Positions 1 to 9,792 of a stretch of DNA of 64,000 nucleotides are shown here, one piece after another. Position 1 is the stretch's first letter. Each line of letters opens with the position of its first letter. A model generated the notes under the pieces. That model was given only the letters and a program-made list of their open reading frames with translations. It was not told where the DNA came from and made no database searches. This DNA comes from Areca catechu (taxonomy: Eukaryota; Streptophyta; Magnoliopsida; Arecales; Arecaceae), in assembly GCA_021397845.1 (NCBI GenBank), contig CM038044.1, forward strand, positions 100,624,942 to 100,688,941, given 5' to 3'. A program made the position numbers and the translations under genes.

Positions 1-975
1 AGGAAGAGTCCTTCTCTTCTACTCCTCTTAAAAACCTAAACTAGATAAGTTCAAACTCCTTTTATTTTGGAGTGGAAAATTTTTGTAAGACAAAAACTAG
101 GAGGCTTATCCTTATTTTGGCATGGAGAATATTTGTATGATAGAATGAGGGAACAAATATGGATTTGGCATGGAGAAATTAAGAGAGGGAAGAGTCCTCT
201 TCCACTCCTCTAAATTTTCAATCGGTTGAAATTGAAATATCGGTGTTTTGGTTTAAAGGGATGGGAGAACTTGAATTTAAAATAGAGGAAAAGTGGCCGA
301 CCACTATGAGAGCAATATTGGCATGAGGAATTATTTCTTTTCTACCATGAAAAATCCCTCTTGGCCATGAGCTCTCTTTTGGGGCATTTTATCTGAGAGT
401 CTCTCTCCTGGTGCCTAGTGTTCTTTTCCTCTTTAATGAGATTTCTTCTTCCTTCTAAGAGATTGAAAAGAGTTGTTCTACAAAAGAAAGAAAAGAGGAA
501 AGGGTCCAAAGGTCTTGCATAGTCCGATTTGCAAGACAAAAGTCGAAAGCCCGTCTGGATTCGGATCGATACAGTTTTTAAAGTAGGCAATTTGCTGAAA
601 GAGGAGAGGGCTGCAAGGAGCTAGCAATCCGGTGCCCTCTACAACTCAGTTGTGAGAGCTTTGTGTGGTTACCAGCAGAGATTGGATGTTTGCACGGCTC
701 CGACGGAATCCCGGCTTTTTAGTAGCGGATCTACATGCTTCAGAGTAGTCCCGGATAGCGATCCAGGTAAGTATTTTATGCTTAAAATAATTTTTATTTC
801 AGATATGATATTTTTTTCATATGTTGCAGCATGTTAGGAATTTACGATAAATAAATTAGATTTATTTATGAATTGCATGATTAGATATAAATTATTTTTA
901 TATCAGCTTCCGCTGTGACAAGCTGTTGATGCCTGTTCGATTGCAATTTTTTTGTTCCTGGGAGAATTCCAACAA
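1..975 (+). mobile_element. 3' part of an Angela-type Ty1/copia LTR
   Basis: No coding capacity is seen. From about 600 the sequence follows the usual pattern of Angela-type LTR ends: an 'agagggctgc' block, a GC-rich stretch with 'cggatctacatgcttc', a 'ccaggtaagtattt' block, an AT-rich stretch, then 'tttatatcagcttccgctg'. The end is put at the CCAACA near 975, which is an inference. The left part lies outside the window, so solo LTR and element end cannot be told apart. Short open frames here are chance frames. Confidence 0.55.
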
Positions 976-1136
976 AGGGATCCCGGGATAGAAATCCGCA
1001 ACACGTGCAGACGAGTGCAGCAAAAGACTAGCATCTTCTTCCTTCTTCTTGGAGATGAACCAGGGAGCATCACCTTCTTCTTCCTTCTCCCCCACACTCG
1101 AACAAGACTCTAACACCACTTGTAGAGATTCCTAGG

Positions 1137-1147
1137 TACTGATACCA
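1137..1147 (-). other. Primer binding site of minus-strand LTR B
   Basis: Read on the minus strand this is TGGTATCAGTA, two bases from the end of the LTR at 1150. It matches the initiator-Met-type site TGGTATCAG used by many plant LTR elements. It shows that the body of element B should lie to the left. Only about 160 bp without recognisable coding (976-1136) remains before the Angela LTR fragment. Confidence 0.6.
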
Positions 1148-1149
1148 CT

Positions 1150-1833
1150 TGTTGGGAGAATTCGGATCAGCGCCTATGCAGCAGAAGCAACCTATTCTTG
1201 GATTCAAGATTCATAAAATGATAGAAGAAGAGATGTAGAAGAGAGATATAGGAGAAAAGAGAGATTGCTTTATTATTCCTTGGAGAAGAACCCTTTATAC
1301 AATCAAGAAACACCCGCCTCCTCTCACAAACCAAGAAGAAACCCCATGCATGAAGTCCCCATGCATATCCCTTCTCCAAAACCAAGAAGCTCCACATGAT
1401 CAAGACCAAGAAGAAAACCTCCACGTGAAAACCCTCATGCGCCCTCTTCCTTTTTCCTTGAACCGTCGGCCTCCTAAAATCATGAAGAACTCCCACGGTC
1501 TCTCACAAGCCCAAGCCCCCTCATGGTCCTCTCTTTCACTGAGGACACTCAAGCCATCGACCCCTCCTTTTATATAAGGGCGGTTGGAGTTCTTGATTTT
1601 TGTTGGGCGTTGGACCTCTTGTTGGATGTGGTTAGAACTTCTTGAAAAAGGTCCAACAAACTGGTTAGGACTCCTTGGTTAGTTAGGCCTCCTAAGTGGT
1701 TACAACCAACTAGATAGGATCCTTAGTTGGTTGGACTAACCAACTAACTAACTAACAAACAAACTAATACCTGGACCCAACCCCATAACCCAATTGGGTT
1801 ATGTTACAATCTCTCAAAAAACTCCCCCCAACA
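1150..1833 (-). repeat. LTR B, 5' LTR of a truncated minus-strand retrotransposon
   Basis: The segment starts TGTTGGGAG and ends CTCCCCCCAACA, a TG...CA pair with an inverted terminal match. A primer binding site follows on the left, so this is a 5' LTR read on the minus strand. The flanks (CCACT and AGTCA) differ, which fits an LTR whose partner is lost or lies outside the window. It abuts the end of the copia A integrase on the right. Length is 684 bp. The element family is not identified because no gag or pol remains. Confidence 0.6.
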
Positions 1834-1986
1834 AGTCAATATGAGAAAATACTCAAACCCGAGCCCATGTATACCCATGTCTTACATGTTCTCTCAACTT
1901 TGGATCAAGCCCCCTAACTCAACATGACTCTGGGGCTCTTGAGAACTTATAAACCTAAGCTCCCAAACCTGTCCATGAATACATCA

Positions 1987-2501
1987 TTAACCCCTTGGAA
2001 CACCTCCAAGACCTCTAGAACACCTCCAGAAATCGCTTGGCATGCCTCCAAGCATCCAGGGATCACCTCGAACATCTCTGTCATGGCCTTCCAAGTCTCT
2101 CCAAAGCTTGGGAGTACCACACAAAACCCTACAAAATACCATCTTTCGAGATCTGTCATCCGATTTACTCCGCTCACCAGCACCTACATGCACAAATGCT
2201 GTGCACTCAAACTCCCATAGATGGCTCAGCCCAATCTTCCTTCTAGACCATCTCTCCTCTGGAATTCTACCATCTAACTTAGTATGAGGTGATCAATTCA
2301 CCAAAAAATAGGCTGCGTCAACTGTGTCAACCTAGAATGCTTAGGAAGCCCTGCCTGTAGCCTCATGCACTGTGCCTTTTCCATAAGGATCTTGTTCATT
2401 CATTTGACTACCCCATTTTCTGAGGAGTTCCTCTAACTGAGAAGTATCTTTTGATGCCACATTTCTCACAAAAAAAATTGAACTCCTTGCTGGTGTACTC
2501 T
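1987..2501 (-). pseudogene. Copia A integrase, downstream half (broken)
   Basis: On the minus strand the first codons read YTSKEFNFFCEKCGIKR, then a form of the integrase 'RGTPQ-NGV' motif with a stop in it. Next comes a 'CMRLQAGLPK' block and a degenerate 'HVG...ERSK-DD-SRK' block, in the order usual for a Ty1/copia integrase core and C-terminus. Several stops and frame changes interrupt it. The upstream half lies at 11410-11640; element G1 sits between them. Reverse transcriptase and RNase H are absent: after about 1987 only 150 bp of unclear sequence precede LTR B. Confidence 0.7.
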
Positions 2502-4099
2502 TGGTGCGGGCACCAGACTCAGAAGAAGACTTCAGGGCTCCATTTGGATCTCTGATTGACCTTGCCCGAAGAATTAGAGTTTTCTGGTTTTGTAATAAGG
2601 GTTGACTTGGTCAACTCAATTATAGTCTTGAGTATGTATTTCCCTGCAATTTAAATTTTGTTGAGTCATGATGACTCAGTACAAGTCCTAGTAGTGGCCT
2701 AGGTCTTCTCCAGGTTGGTGCCACCTTTTTCAAGTCAAGGTCCAGGGTGCCACATTTTCTCCCTGGCTCAAGTAAGTGGGCGCCACACTCCCAGCCACAT
2801 GCCAGAGTCCAAGGGGCGCCACATCTCCATCCAGTGTACTTTGGTCCCCACATCACAAGAAAGCAGGTCCCTTCTTTCATGCGCCACTTAAGGAGAAATC
2901 AATTTAGGATCCTCAATCCAAGGAGGCACCCAAATATTTCCAAATAAAACCAGGTATGGAAGGAAGAAAATTTTTCTTGAAGAGCAAGGCTAGGAGGTGC
3001 CCAAATACTTCCAAATAAAACCAAGCATGGAAGGAAAAATATTTTTCTTGAAGAGCAAGGCTAGGAGGCGCCACCTACTTACCATTTGGAGCCACCAATC
3101 AACACTTATGGAAGCTCTTGGCCGGCCATATGAGAAGGATTTGATTCTACAAGCCTAATTTGAGGGTCCATCCTATTAGTCCCACATGGAAAGATGTAAA
3201 ACCCTGACCTCTTGTAAAGACCTATAAAATAAACCCCTCTTGTAAGTTTTAAAGGAGACTGATGAATGAATTCAAATTTTGTGTGAGCAACTTTGTGTTT
3301 CTCTCTTCCGCACTTGCATTCAGGTGTTGAGCTTCGTGAGGGAGTAAATCTGGGATCCCTAGGAACCTTGAGGAGGTGTGAGATCTCCAATCCCAAAACC
3401 CTAGGTTAGCCACTTCAATTCCAAACCCTAGCCGCCCATCATCTTCTTCATTCCACCACACCCTAACCTACCCCATCTTCTCACGACCCCTCTCTCCAAG
3501 TAGAGGCCGACCACCAGCATCCAGGTCCAGTTCGGCTACTTTGAATACAGAGCAAATCTTAGAGGAAGTCAGATCAGCATCCAGGAGAATCCGGATTTTA
3601 GCAACATCAACTTTCAAGTTCTTCGTATCTGGTAAATCCTTCCTTTGAGTATCTGGTTCCATAACTTGTTCTTCTTCTTTCCCAGATCCTGAGTTCAGGA
3701 GAAGCCAACTCTACCAAAGGACCAGTGTTGGAGGATCCATTGCGAAGATATCCGAATCCGAGGATCTAACAATCTGCTCAAGAGAGTCCTTCCACTAAAC
3801 TCTGTGAAGATCACTGTCTGGTTCATAACCCTTCTCTTCTCTTTACTTCTGTCCTGTTGAAAGTTTAGAGCGAAACCCTAGGTCTGGGAGTTTCTCAACC
3901 CCCAGCAATCCTTTACTTCTGAACTACTCTGATAATCTAGTTTCTTTGAATTGTGCTTTCAATTATTATATAGTTTCTTTCAATTTAGTTTAACTTTCCT
4001 TTGAGTCAAAGCCGACTTCTAAAATATATATATATATATAAAAAAGAATTAGTCTTAATTTATTTCTGCATCGCATCATCTCTTTTTTGTTCTGCATCA
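2502..4099 (+). repeat. G1 5' LTR
   Basis: 1598 bp, TG...CA. It contains two copies of a roughly 71-bp internal unit (starting 2921 and 2992, remnant at 3063), where the 3' LTR has three. The TATA box at 3223 divides U3 from R/U5. A TA-rich run near 4024 corresponds to an A-rich run in the 3' LTR. Confidence 0.93.
3223..3229 (+). promoter_or_regulatory. TATA box of the G1 LTR
   Basis: TATAAAA lies in the middle of the 5' LTR and is repeated at the matching place (10528-10534) in the 3' LTR. Its position fits the promoter of the element's genomic RNA, with transcription starting some 30 bp downstream. Confidence 0.6.
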
Positions 4100-4103
4100 A
4101 TTT

Positions 4104-4115
4104 TGGTATCAGAGC
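4104..4115 (+). other. G1 primer binding site (initiator Met tRNA type)
   Basis: TGGTATCAGAGC lies four bases after the end of the 5' LTR. It is the usual plant minus-strand primer site complementary to the 3' end of initiator tRNA-Met. Confidence 0.88.
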
Positions 4116-5002
4116 CCTGTCTAGGGTTTCTGACTTGCTTGCATGTTTTGAGTGTCTCTCTTTTTTACTTTGTCTGCTCGAAGTAGACTCCCCAGGACGT
4201 CCGGTCCTAGGAACGAAGCGAGGTGCAAGCCTCCCCTTCCCATTCCACGGGGTGTTCCTAGGGCGTGTAGGGGATCCGTGGGTTACAACTTTGTAGCAGG
4301 AATTGTAAACGGGGGAAGCATTCCATTTTCAGTCTGTAACTACTCTATTGCAAGAATTGTTTCTCATTGCAGGTAATTCCAAATTATGTGATTTTTATTT
4401 TTCTGGAACCAGTATAATTGAAACTATTTTACATAATTTTACTGTAATTTATTGGTTTCTTTGAAATTTCTGAGAGTTAAATTACAGAAATTCTGTTTCT
4501 GTGTTTCTGCAATTCAATTTTTGAGTGATCATCTCCTAATTCATCTTAAGGGCGATTGAGCATCTAAGATAAAGGGAGGAGTTGATAACCTCTCCTTAGC
4601 CCAAAACCACCACCCATTCATTCGATCCTAAGCCTAATTTTAAAATTTATTAGACTTAATTTGTCCTAGTGGGCTAGGGACACCAACGAGTCGGGTCTAG
4701 GCTAATGTTGAGTCAGTTTGTCTAGTTACTCTGTGTGTGCTTTGTACTCAGTGTCTAGAATGGTAGTTCAGGGATTCTATCCCGAAGGGCTTGTGTGCTG
4801 GTCCGCCTACCTAGCTAATCTCTGATTGGTGTTTAGGATTGGCATTTAGGGACCTAACACTCCCCTTACACCTGCCTGGCTGAGTCCCGAGTTACTACAG
4901 GCTAGCTTGCCACTCTGATTGGGCATCTAGTTTGGGCTTTAGGTTTAGTTAGCCCGTAGTCGTTTCAGTTGAGTCTCATTTGGTGTGTTTGCTTGCATCA
5001 TC
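4116..5002 (+). other. G1 untranslated leader
   Basis: 887 bp between the primer site and the gag ATG. No convincing coding sequence is seen. It should hold the packaging and dimerisation signals, but none can be named from sequence. The 54636-55544 stretch of element G2 is its relative, with the same 'lead into gag' position. Confidence 0.6.
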
Positions 5003-5641
5003 ATGTCTACCCGGAATGGAGTACCCTATCAGCCTGGTCAAATCCAACCTGATTTAGAGGCCATGGTTAGAGCTCTTACTGAAAGTATGAACAAATTGAG
5101 TCAGGATATGACTGCTACTGTTGCCTAGTTTAAAGAACAAGTCCATGAGGATCTTATCCAGCTTAGGGATCGAGTCCAAGTACTTGAGGAACCTAGGCAT
5201 CAGAATTGGACTCCTGACCCAGATTTTAATGTGCCTCAACCTCACCCACACCAGGAGCCTAGAAGACCTTTATACAGAGATCCTGAACCTAATCATAGGA
5301 GGCCTGACCCAGAGCCTGAAGATAGAGATGATAGGTTCATTCGGAACATCAAATTAGATGCACCCACTTTTGATGGTAGCTTAAACCCTAAGGTGTATTC
5401 TGATTGGGAGGGTGAGATGGACCAATACTTTGAGTGGTATGCCATGTCTGAGGAAAGGAAGTTCAAGTTTGCCAAGATGAAGTTAGTACGTCAAGCTAGA
5501 TTATACTGGGGGAACATTGAGCTAACCACTAGAAGACGAAATGTTGAGCCCATAACCACTTGGTAGGATATGAAAGAGAAGCTTAGAGATAAGTACCTAT
5601 CCATTTCATACCAGTAGAATCTGTTAGACTAATGGCAGACC
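5003..5641 (+). pseudogene. gag: G1 gag, N-terminal part (four nonsense codons)
   Basis: The ATG at 5003 opens a frame running without a shift into the long downstream ORF. The N-terminus is Gln/Glu-rich with a short predicted coiled coil, followed by a Pro/Arg/Asp-rich linker and a retrotransposon gag core (FIRNIKLDAPTFDG, then W-EMDQYFEWY). In-frame TAG codons at 5126, 5564 and 5615 and a TAA at 5630 break it. The related minus-strand element G2 starts its gag with a similar M-T/S-TR-G-PYQ peptide, which supports this start. Gag would form the virus-like particle in the cytoplasm; this copy cannot make it full length. Confidence 0.8.
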
Positions 5642-8600
5642 TTGAAACAAGGGAACCGATCTGTCTCAGACTACATAACCACCTTTGATGAATACCTGAT
5701 GAGATGTGATGTGAGTGAAGCCCATGAGGTCACTTTGTCTAGGTTTAGGGCTGGACTTAGGGAAGACATTAAGAGGGAGTTGTTTCTGAGAGAGGTTGCT
5801 GACCTAGAACAAGCCTATCAGATTGCACTGAACACTGAGAAGTTTCAAAGAGGACCTATGCCTTCTAGGGTTAGTGCCCCAATCCCAAGAAATGGACCTA
5901 GCCAAGTTATCCCTAGCAAACCTAGTCAGGGTATTCCCACCCCTAAGCCCATGGACAAAGGTAAGGCACCTGACACCCAGAGAACCCCTAGTATCACCTG
6001 TTTTAAGTGCCAGAAACCCGATCATATCTCCAGCCAGTGCACAGCCATAGCCTGTTTTAAGTGCCATAAGATAGGTTATGTTTCTAGCCAGTGCCCTCGT
6101 AGATCCCTTTACATAGAAGAGGGAGAGGAAGAGAATTCCAGGTCCAATAAAGAATTTGAAGAAGAAGTTTATGAGGCTGGAATGAATTTGGTTGATGAGT
6201 ATGAAGGAGAGGAGGAATCCACAGAGTCTGACCAGTTAGGGGTTGTGAGATATATCCTGTCCCAGAGAAGAGTTCAGGAGGATTGGCGTAGGACTAACAT
6301 CCTACAGACTTTCCTTAAACTAGGGGATAAGGTATGTAAGATCATCATAGATAGTGGGAGCTGTGTGAATGCCATTTCTGCTAGCACTGTCAAAATGTTA
6401 GGCTTAACCCCAGTCCCACACCCTAACCCCTATAAGGTTTCTTGGGTAGACTCTACCTCTATACCCATCCAGTCTAGATGTCAGGTCCAAATCCAAATGC
6501 AATCCTATCAAGAGAAGATTTGGTGTGATGTCTTGCCCATGGGGGTGAGCAGTATAATTCTTGGGAGACCTTGGTTATATGATCATGATGCCACCCTCTT
6601 AGGAAAATCCAATACCTGTGTCTCTAGTTTTAATGGGAAAAAAATCACAATCCATTCAGTCCCTCCTAAGGACAAGGTAGCTAAAGGACCAAATAAGGTC
6701 AGAGAGATGAAGACTGGAGTGAACCTAATTAGTGCTAAGGATCTAGAACAAGAAATTCATAGTGGTTCACCCATTTGGATGTTGACTGCTAAGGAATTTA
6801 GGACTCCTACACCCTCAGAGCCTCCTCATGAAGTTAGACCTTTGTTAAAAGAATTTGAGGATGTTTTTCCCGAGGATCTGCCAGACCACCTTCCACCTCT
6901 TAGGGATATCCAGCATTCCATAGATTTAATCCCAGGAGCTACTTTACCCAACTTGCCCCATTATAGGATGAATCCATCTGAACATAAGGAACTGCAAAAG
7001 CAGGTTGAAGAATTGTTGAGGAAGGGGTTCATTAGAAAGAGTCTTAGCCCTTGTGTAGTCCCTGCACTACTGACCCCAAAGAAGGATGGCACGTGGAGGA
7101 TGTGTGTTGATAGTCATGCCATCAACAAAATCACAATCAAGTATAGGTTCCCCATCCATAGACTAGATGACATGCTAGATATGATGGCCGGTGCAATGAT
7201 TTTTTCCAAAATTGATCTCAAGAGCATCTATCATCAGGTTAGGATTAGACCAGGGAATGAGTGGAAAACCGCTTTCAAAACTAAGGATGGTCTCTACGAG
7301 TGGGTTGTTATGCCTTTTGGGTTGTCCAATGCCCCTAGTACTTTCATGAGGATTATGACCCAGGTGCTTAGAGCTTTCATAGGGAAGTTTGTAGTGGTCT
7401 ATTTTGATGACATCCTGATCTATAGTAAGATCCCTGCAGACCACCTAGGCCACCTTAGACAAGTCTGCCAAGTTTTGAGGAATGATAGTCTCTACGGTAA
7501 TCTCAAAAAGTGTGAATTCATGACCAGTAGAGTTATCTTCCTTGGTTTTGTAGTAACCCCTGACGGCATGGCTGCCGATCTTGAGAATATTAGGTCCATA
7601 GTAGAATGGCCAGAGCTGACCAGTGTGCATGAAGTCAGAAGTTTCCATGGCTTGGCTACCTTCTATAGACGATTCATCAAGGGGTTTAGTACTGTAGTTG
7701 CTCCTATCACAGACTGTATTAGGAAGGGAGAATTTCAGTGGACTAAAGCAGCCCATAAAGCCTTCCTAGATCTTAAGGATAGGATGACCCAGGCACCCAT
7801 TTTGAGGTTACCCGGCTTTTTTAAAGTATTTGAGGTTGCCTGTGATGCTTCAGGAGTAGGTATAGGTGGAGTCCTAAGCCAAGAGAATCATCCCGTAGCA
7901 TTCTTTAGTGAAAAACTTAATGATGCTAAGCTTAGGTATTCTACCTATGATAAAGAATTTTATGCGGTAGTGCAAGCTTTGCGTTATTGGAGACATTATT
8001 TGCTACCGCAGGAATTTGTGCTGTTTTCGGACAATGAGGCTCTTAGATTCTTGAATTCCCAGAAGAAGCTTAACCCTAGGCATGCTAAGTGGGTAGAGTA
8101 TATCCAGTCCTATACTTTTGTTTTGAAACATAAGGCTGGGACTGAAAATAAGGTAGCTGATGCCCTTAGTCGTCGATCTTTGTTATTGAATTCTGTTAGG
8201 GCTGAAGTCGCAGGGTTTGAGCAGATCAAAGAGGAATATGAGTCGTGTCCGGATTTTAAGACTGTGTACCAGGATCTAGCTCAAGGACCATCTAGTGATC
8301 ATAAGGATTATACCCTTTTAGATGGCTTTTTGTTCTTTAAAAATAGGCTTTGCATCCCTAGAACTTCTCTTAGGAAATTTTTGATTTGGAAAATTCATGC
8401 TGGAGGTCTAGCTGGCCATTTCGGAAAAGACAAGACCACCCTGGCTATTGAAGACCACTTTTTCTGGCCTAGCTTGAAAAGAGATGTAGCACACATTGTG
8501 GCTAGGTGTCGGACCTGCGCTGTTGCCAAACAACGAAAACAGAACACCGGCCTTTATACCCCACTCCCTGTCCCAGATCGTCCTTGGCAAGATGTGAGCA

Positions 8601-8959
8601 TGGACTTTGTGTTAGGTTTGCCTAAGACCCAGAGAAGGCATGACTCTATCTATGTTGTAGTCGACCGATTTTCTAAGATGGCCCATTTCTTGCCTTGTTC
8701 CCAAACATTTGATGCATCTAAGGTAGCCACCCTGTTCTTTAATGAGATAGTTCGACTCCATGGCCTACCTAAGTCAATTGTTTTAGATAGGGATGTCCGG
8801 TTCACCAGCTATTTCTGGAAAATCCTTTGGCATAAGTTAGGGACAAAACTTAAGTTTTCAACTGCCTATCATCCCCAAACTGATGGCCAAACGGAAGTAG
8901 TGAACCATAGTTTAGGCAATCTGTTAAGGTGTCTTGTTGGTGAAAACATTAGGAACTGA
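5642..8959 (+). CDS. pol: G1 gag C-terminus, protease, RT, RNase H and integrase core
   Basis: A 1105-codon open frame, in phase with gag. In order: end of the gag core; two CCHC zinc knuckles about residues 120-155 (CFKCQKPDHISSQC, then a copy whose His is Tyr); retropepsin with IIDSGSC about 240; RT with VPALLTPKKDGTWRMC, MPFGLSNAPSTFM and the catalytic YFDD about 585; RNase H with CDAS, DKEF and SDNEAL; integrase with an HHCC finger (HAGGLAGHFG...CRTC) and the D, D, E residues in MDFV, LDRDVRF and QTEVV. These activities make and insert the cDNA. It ends at a TGA where a Trp (GNW) is expected, and the same frame continues beyond. The ATG at 5642 is not a natural start. Confidence 0.9.
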   Translation: MKQGNRSVSDYITTFDEYLMRCDVSEAHEVTLSRFRAGLREDIKRELFLREVADLEQAYQIALNTEKFQRGPMPSRVSAPIPRNGPSQVIPSKPSQGIPTPKPMDKGKAPDTQRTPSITCFKCQKPDHISSQCTAIACFKCHKIGYVSSQCPRRSLYIEEGEEENSRSNKEFEEEVYEAGMNLVDEYEGEEESTESDQLGVVRYILSQRRVQEDWRRTNILQTFLKLGDKVCKIIIDSGSCVNAISASTVKMLGLTPVPHPNPYKVSWVDSTSIPIQSRCQVQIQMQSYQEKIWCDVLPMGVSSIILGRPWLYDHDATLLGKSNTCVSSFNGKKITIHSVPPKDKVAKGPNKVREMKTGVNLISAKDLEQEIHSGSPIWMLTAKEFRTPTPSEPPHEVRPLLKEFEDVFPEDLPDHLPPLRDIQHSIDLIPGATLPNLPHYRMNPSEHKELQKQVEELLRKGFIRKSLSPCVVPALLTPKKDGTWRMCVDSHAINKITIKYRFPIHRLDDMLDMMAGAMIFSKIDLKSIYHQVRIRPGNEWKTAFKTKDGLYEWVVMPFGLSNAPSTFMRIMTQVLRAFIGKFVVVYFDDILIYSKIPADHLGHLRQVCQVLRNDSLYGNLKKCEFMTSRVIFLGFVVTPDGMAADLENIRSIVEWPELTSVHEVRSFHGLATFYRRFIKGFSTVVAPITDCIRKGEFQWTKAAHKAFLDLKDRMTQAPILRLPGFFKVFEVACDASGVGIGGVLSQENHPVAFFSEKLNDAKLRYSTYDKEFYAVVQALRYWRHYLLPQEFVLFSDNEALRFLNSQKKLNPRHAKWVEYIQSYTFVLKHKAGTENKVADALSRRSLLLNSVRAEVAGFEQIKEEYESCPDFKTVYQDLAQGPSSDHKDYTLLDGFLFFKNRLCIPRTSLRKFLIWKIHAGGLAGHFGKDKTTLAIEDHFFWPSLKRDVAHIVARCRTCAVAKQRKQNTGLYTPLPVPDRPWQDVSMDFVLGLPKTQRRHDSIYVVVDRFSKMAHFLPCSQTFDASKVATLFFNEIVRLHGLPKSIVLDRDVRFTSYFWKILWHKLGTKLKFSTAYHPQTDGQTEVVNHSLGNLLRCLVGENIRN

Positions 8960-8962
8960 GAT

Positions 8963-9196
8963 TTGTACTTACCTAGGGCTGAATTTGCATACAATGACTC
9001 GGTCAATAGGTCTACAGGTAAGAGTCCATTTGAAATTGTGCATGGTTACAAACCTCACACACCTCTTGACCTAGCTCCTTTACCAGTCCACACACGAGTC
9101 TCAGAGTCTACTGAAGTTTTTGCACAGCATATAAAGGACTTGCATAAAGAAATTCATGCCAAAATAAATTTAAGTAATGAAACTTATAAGAGTTGA
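8963..9196 (+). pseudogene. G1 integrase, segment after the DDE core
   Basis: The frame is the same as that of the preceding ORF, separated only by the TGA at 8957-8959. It encodes LPRAEFAYNDSVNRSTGKSP, the conserved segment after the catalytic Glu in Ty3/gypsy integrases, and ends in NETYK. There a small deletion shifts the frame: the F and G2 elements have 'ETY-HMANS' at this point. The continuation is in the next ORF. Confidence 0.85.
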
Positions 9197-9792
9197 CAGA
9201 TTCTCAAAGGCAAGTCAAAACTTTTGTTGAGGGAGACTATGTAATGATTAGGTTAAGGCCTGAACGGTTTCCTCCTGGAACCGTTAGAAAGTTACATGCT
9301 AGAGGAGCTGGACCATTTAGAGTGGTAAAGAGAGTAGGATCCAATGCCTATGTGCTCGAGTTGCCTTCAGAACTAGGCATTAGCTCCACTTTCAACATTA
9401 TAGACCTAGTAGAGTATAGAGAGCCATCTGTGATTCCCAGTAAGCCTTTTAAGCCTAATCCTGCTCTTAAGAGTGAACCCAACCCTGTGTGTCCACCAAC
9501 AAACTGGCCTGTGAGGAAAGAGCAGATTGAAAAGATCCTGGATGATCAGGTTATCTCTACTTGTAATCGAGGATACCAAAGATACCTGGTCCGCTGGCAA
9601 GGAAGGCCAGATTCTGATGACTCTTGGATCTCCCGAGAAGAATTACAAGAATTGGACCCAGACCTCTTGGAGAGGTACCAGAGCCAACTTGATCCATACT
9701 CGACAGGGTCGAGTTCCTCCCACCCCGGGAGAATTGGTGCGGGCACCAGACTCAGAAGAAGACTTCAGGGCTCCATTTGGATCTCTGATTAA
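9193..9792 (+). CDS. G1 integrase C-terminus with chromodomain
   Basis: 199 residues. The first part is the integrase GPY/F region (MIRLRPERFPPGT, then GPFRVVKRVGSNAYVLELP). After a Pro/Glu linker comes a chromodomain (about 125-165: RYLVRWQGRPDSDDSWI). Chromodomains at this place define chromoviruses and are thought to steer integration to marked chromatin. The frame passes through the Ser-rich tail encoded at the polypurine tract and stops 58 bp inside the 3' LTR. G2 has the same layout, so the overlap is a family trait. The start is set by a frameshift, not by a true initiation codon. Confidence 0.88.
   Translation: MTDSQRQVKTFVEGDYVMIRLRPERFPPGTVRKLHARGAGPFRVVKRVGSNAYVLELPSELGISSTFNIIDLVEYREPSVIPSKPFKPNPALKSEPNPVCPPTNWPVRKEQIEKILDDQVISTCNRGYQRYLVRWQGRPDSDDSWISREELQELDPDLLERYQSQLDPYSTGSSSSHPGRIGAGTRLRRRLQGSIWISD

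Noticed and set aside
342..590. Short frames in the first 1.6 kb as small genes
   Set aside because: They lie within LTR sequence, have no homology that I recognise, and overlap on both strands.
1150..1833. LTR B as the 3' LTR of copia A
   Set aside because: Its ends and sequence differ from the copia A LTR at 13209-14117, and it has its own primer site on the left, so it is a 5' LTR of another element.
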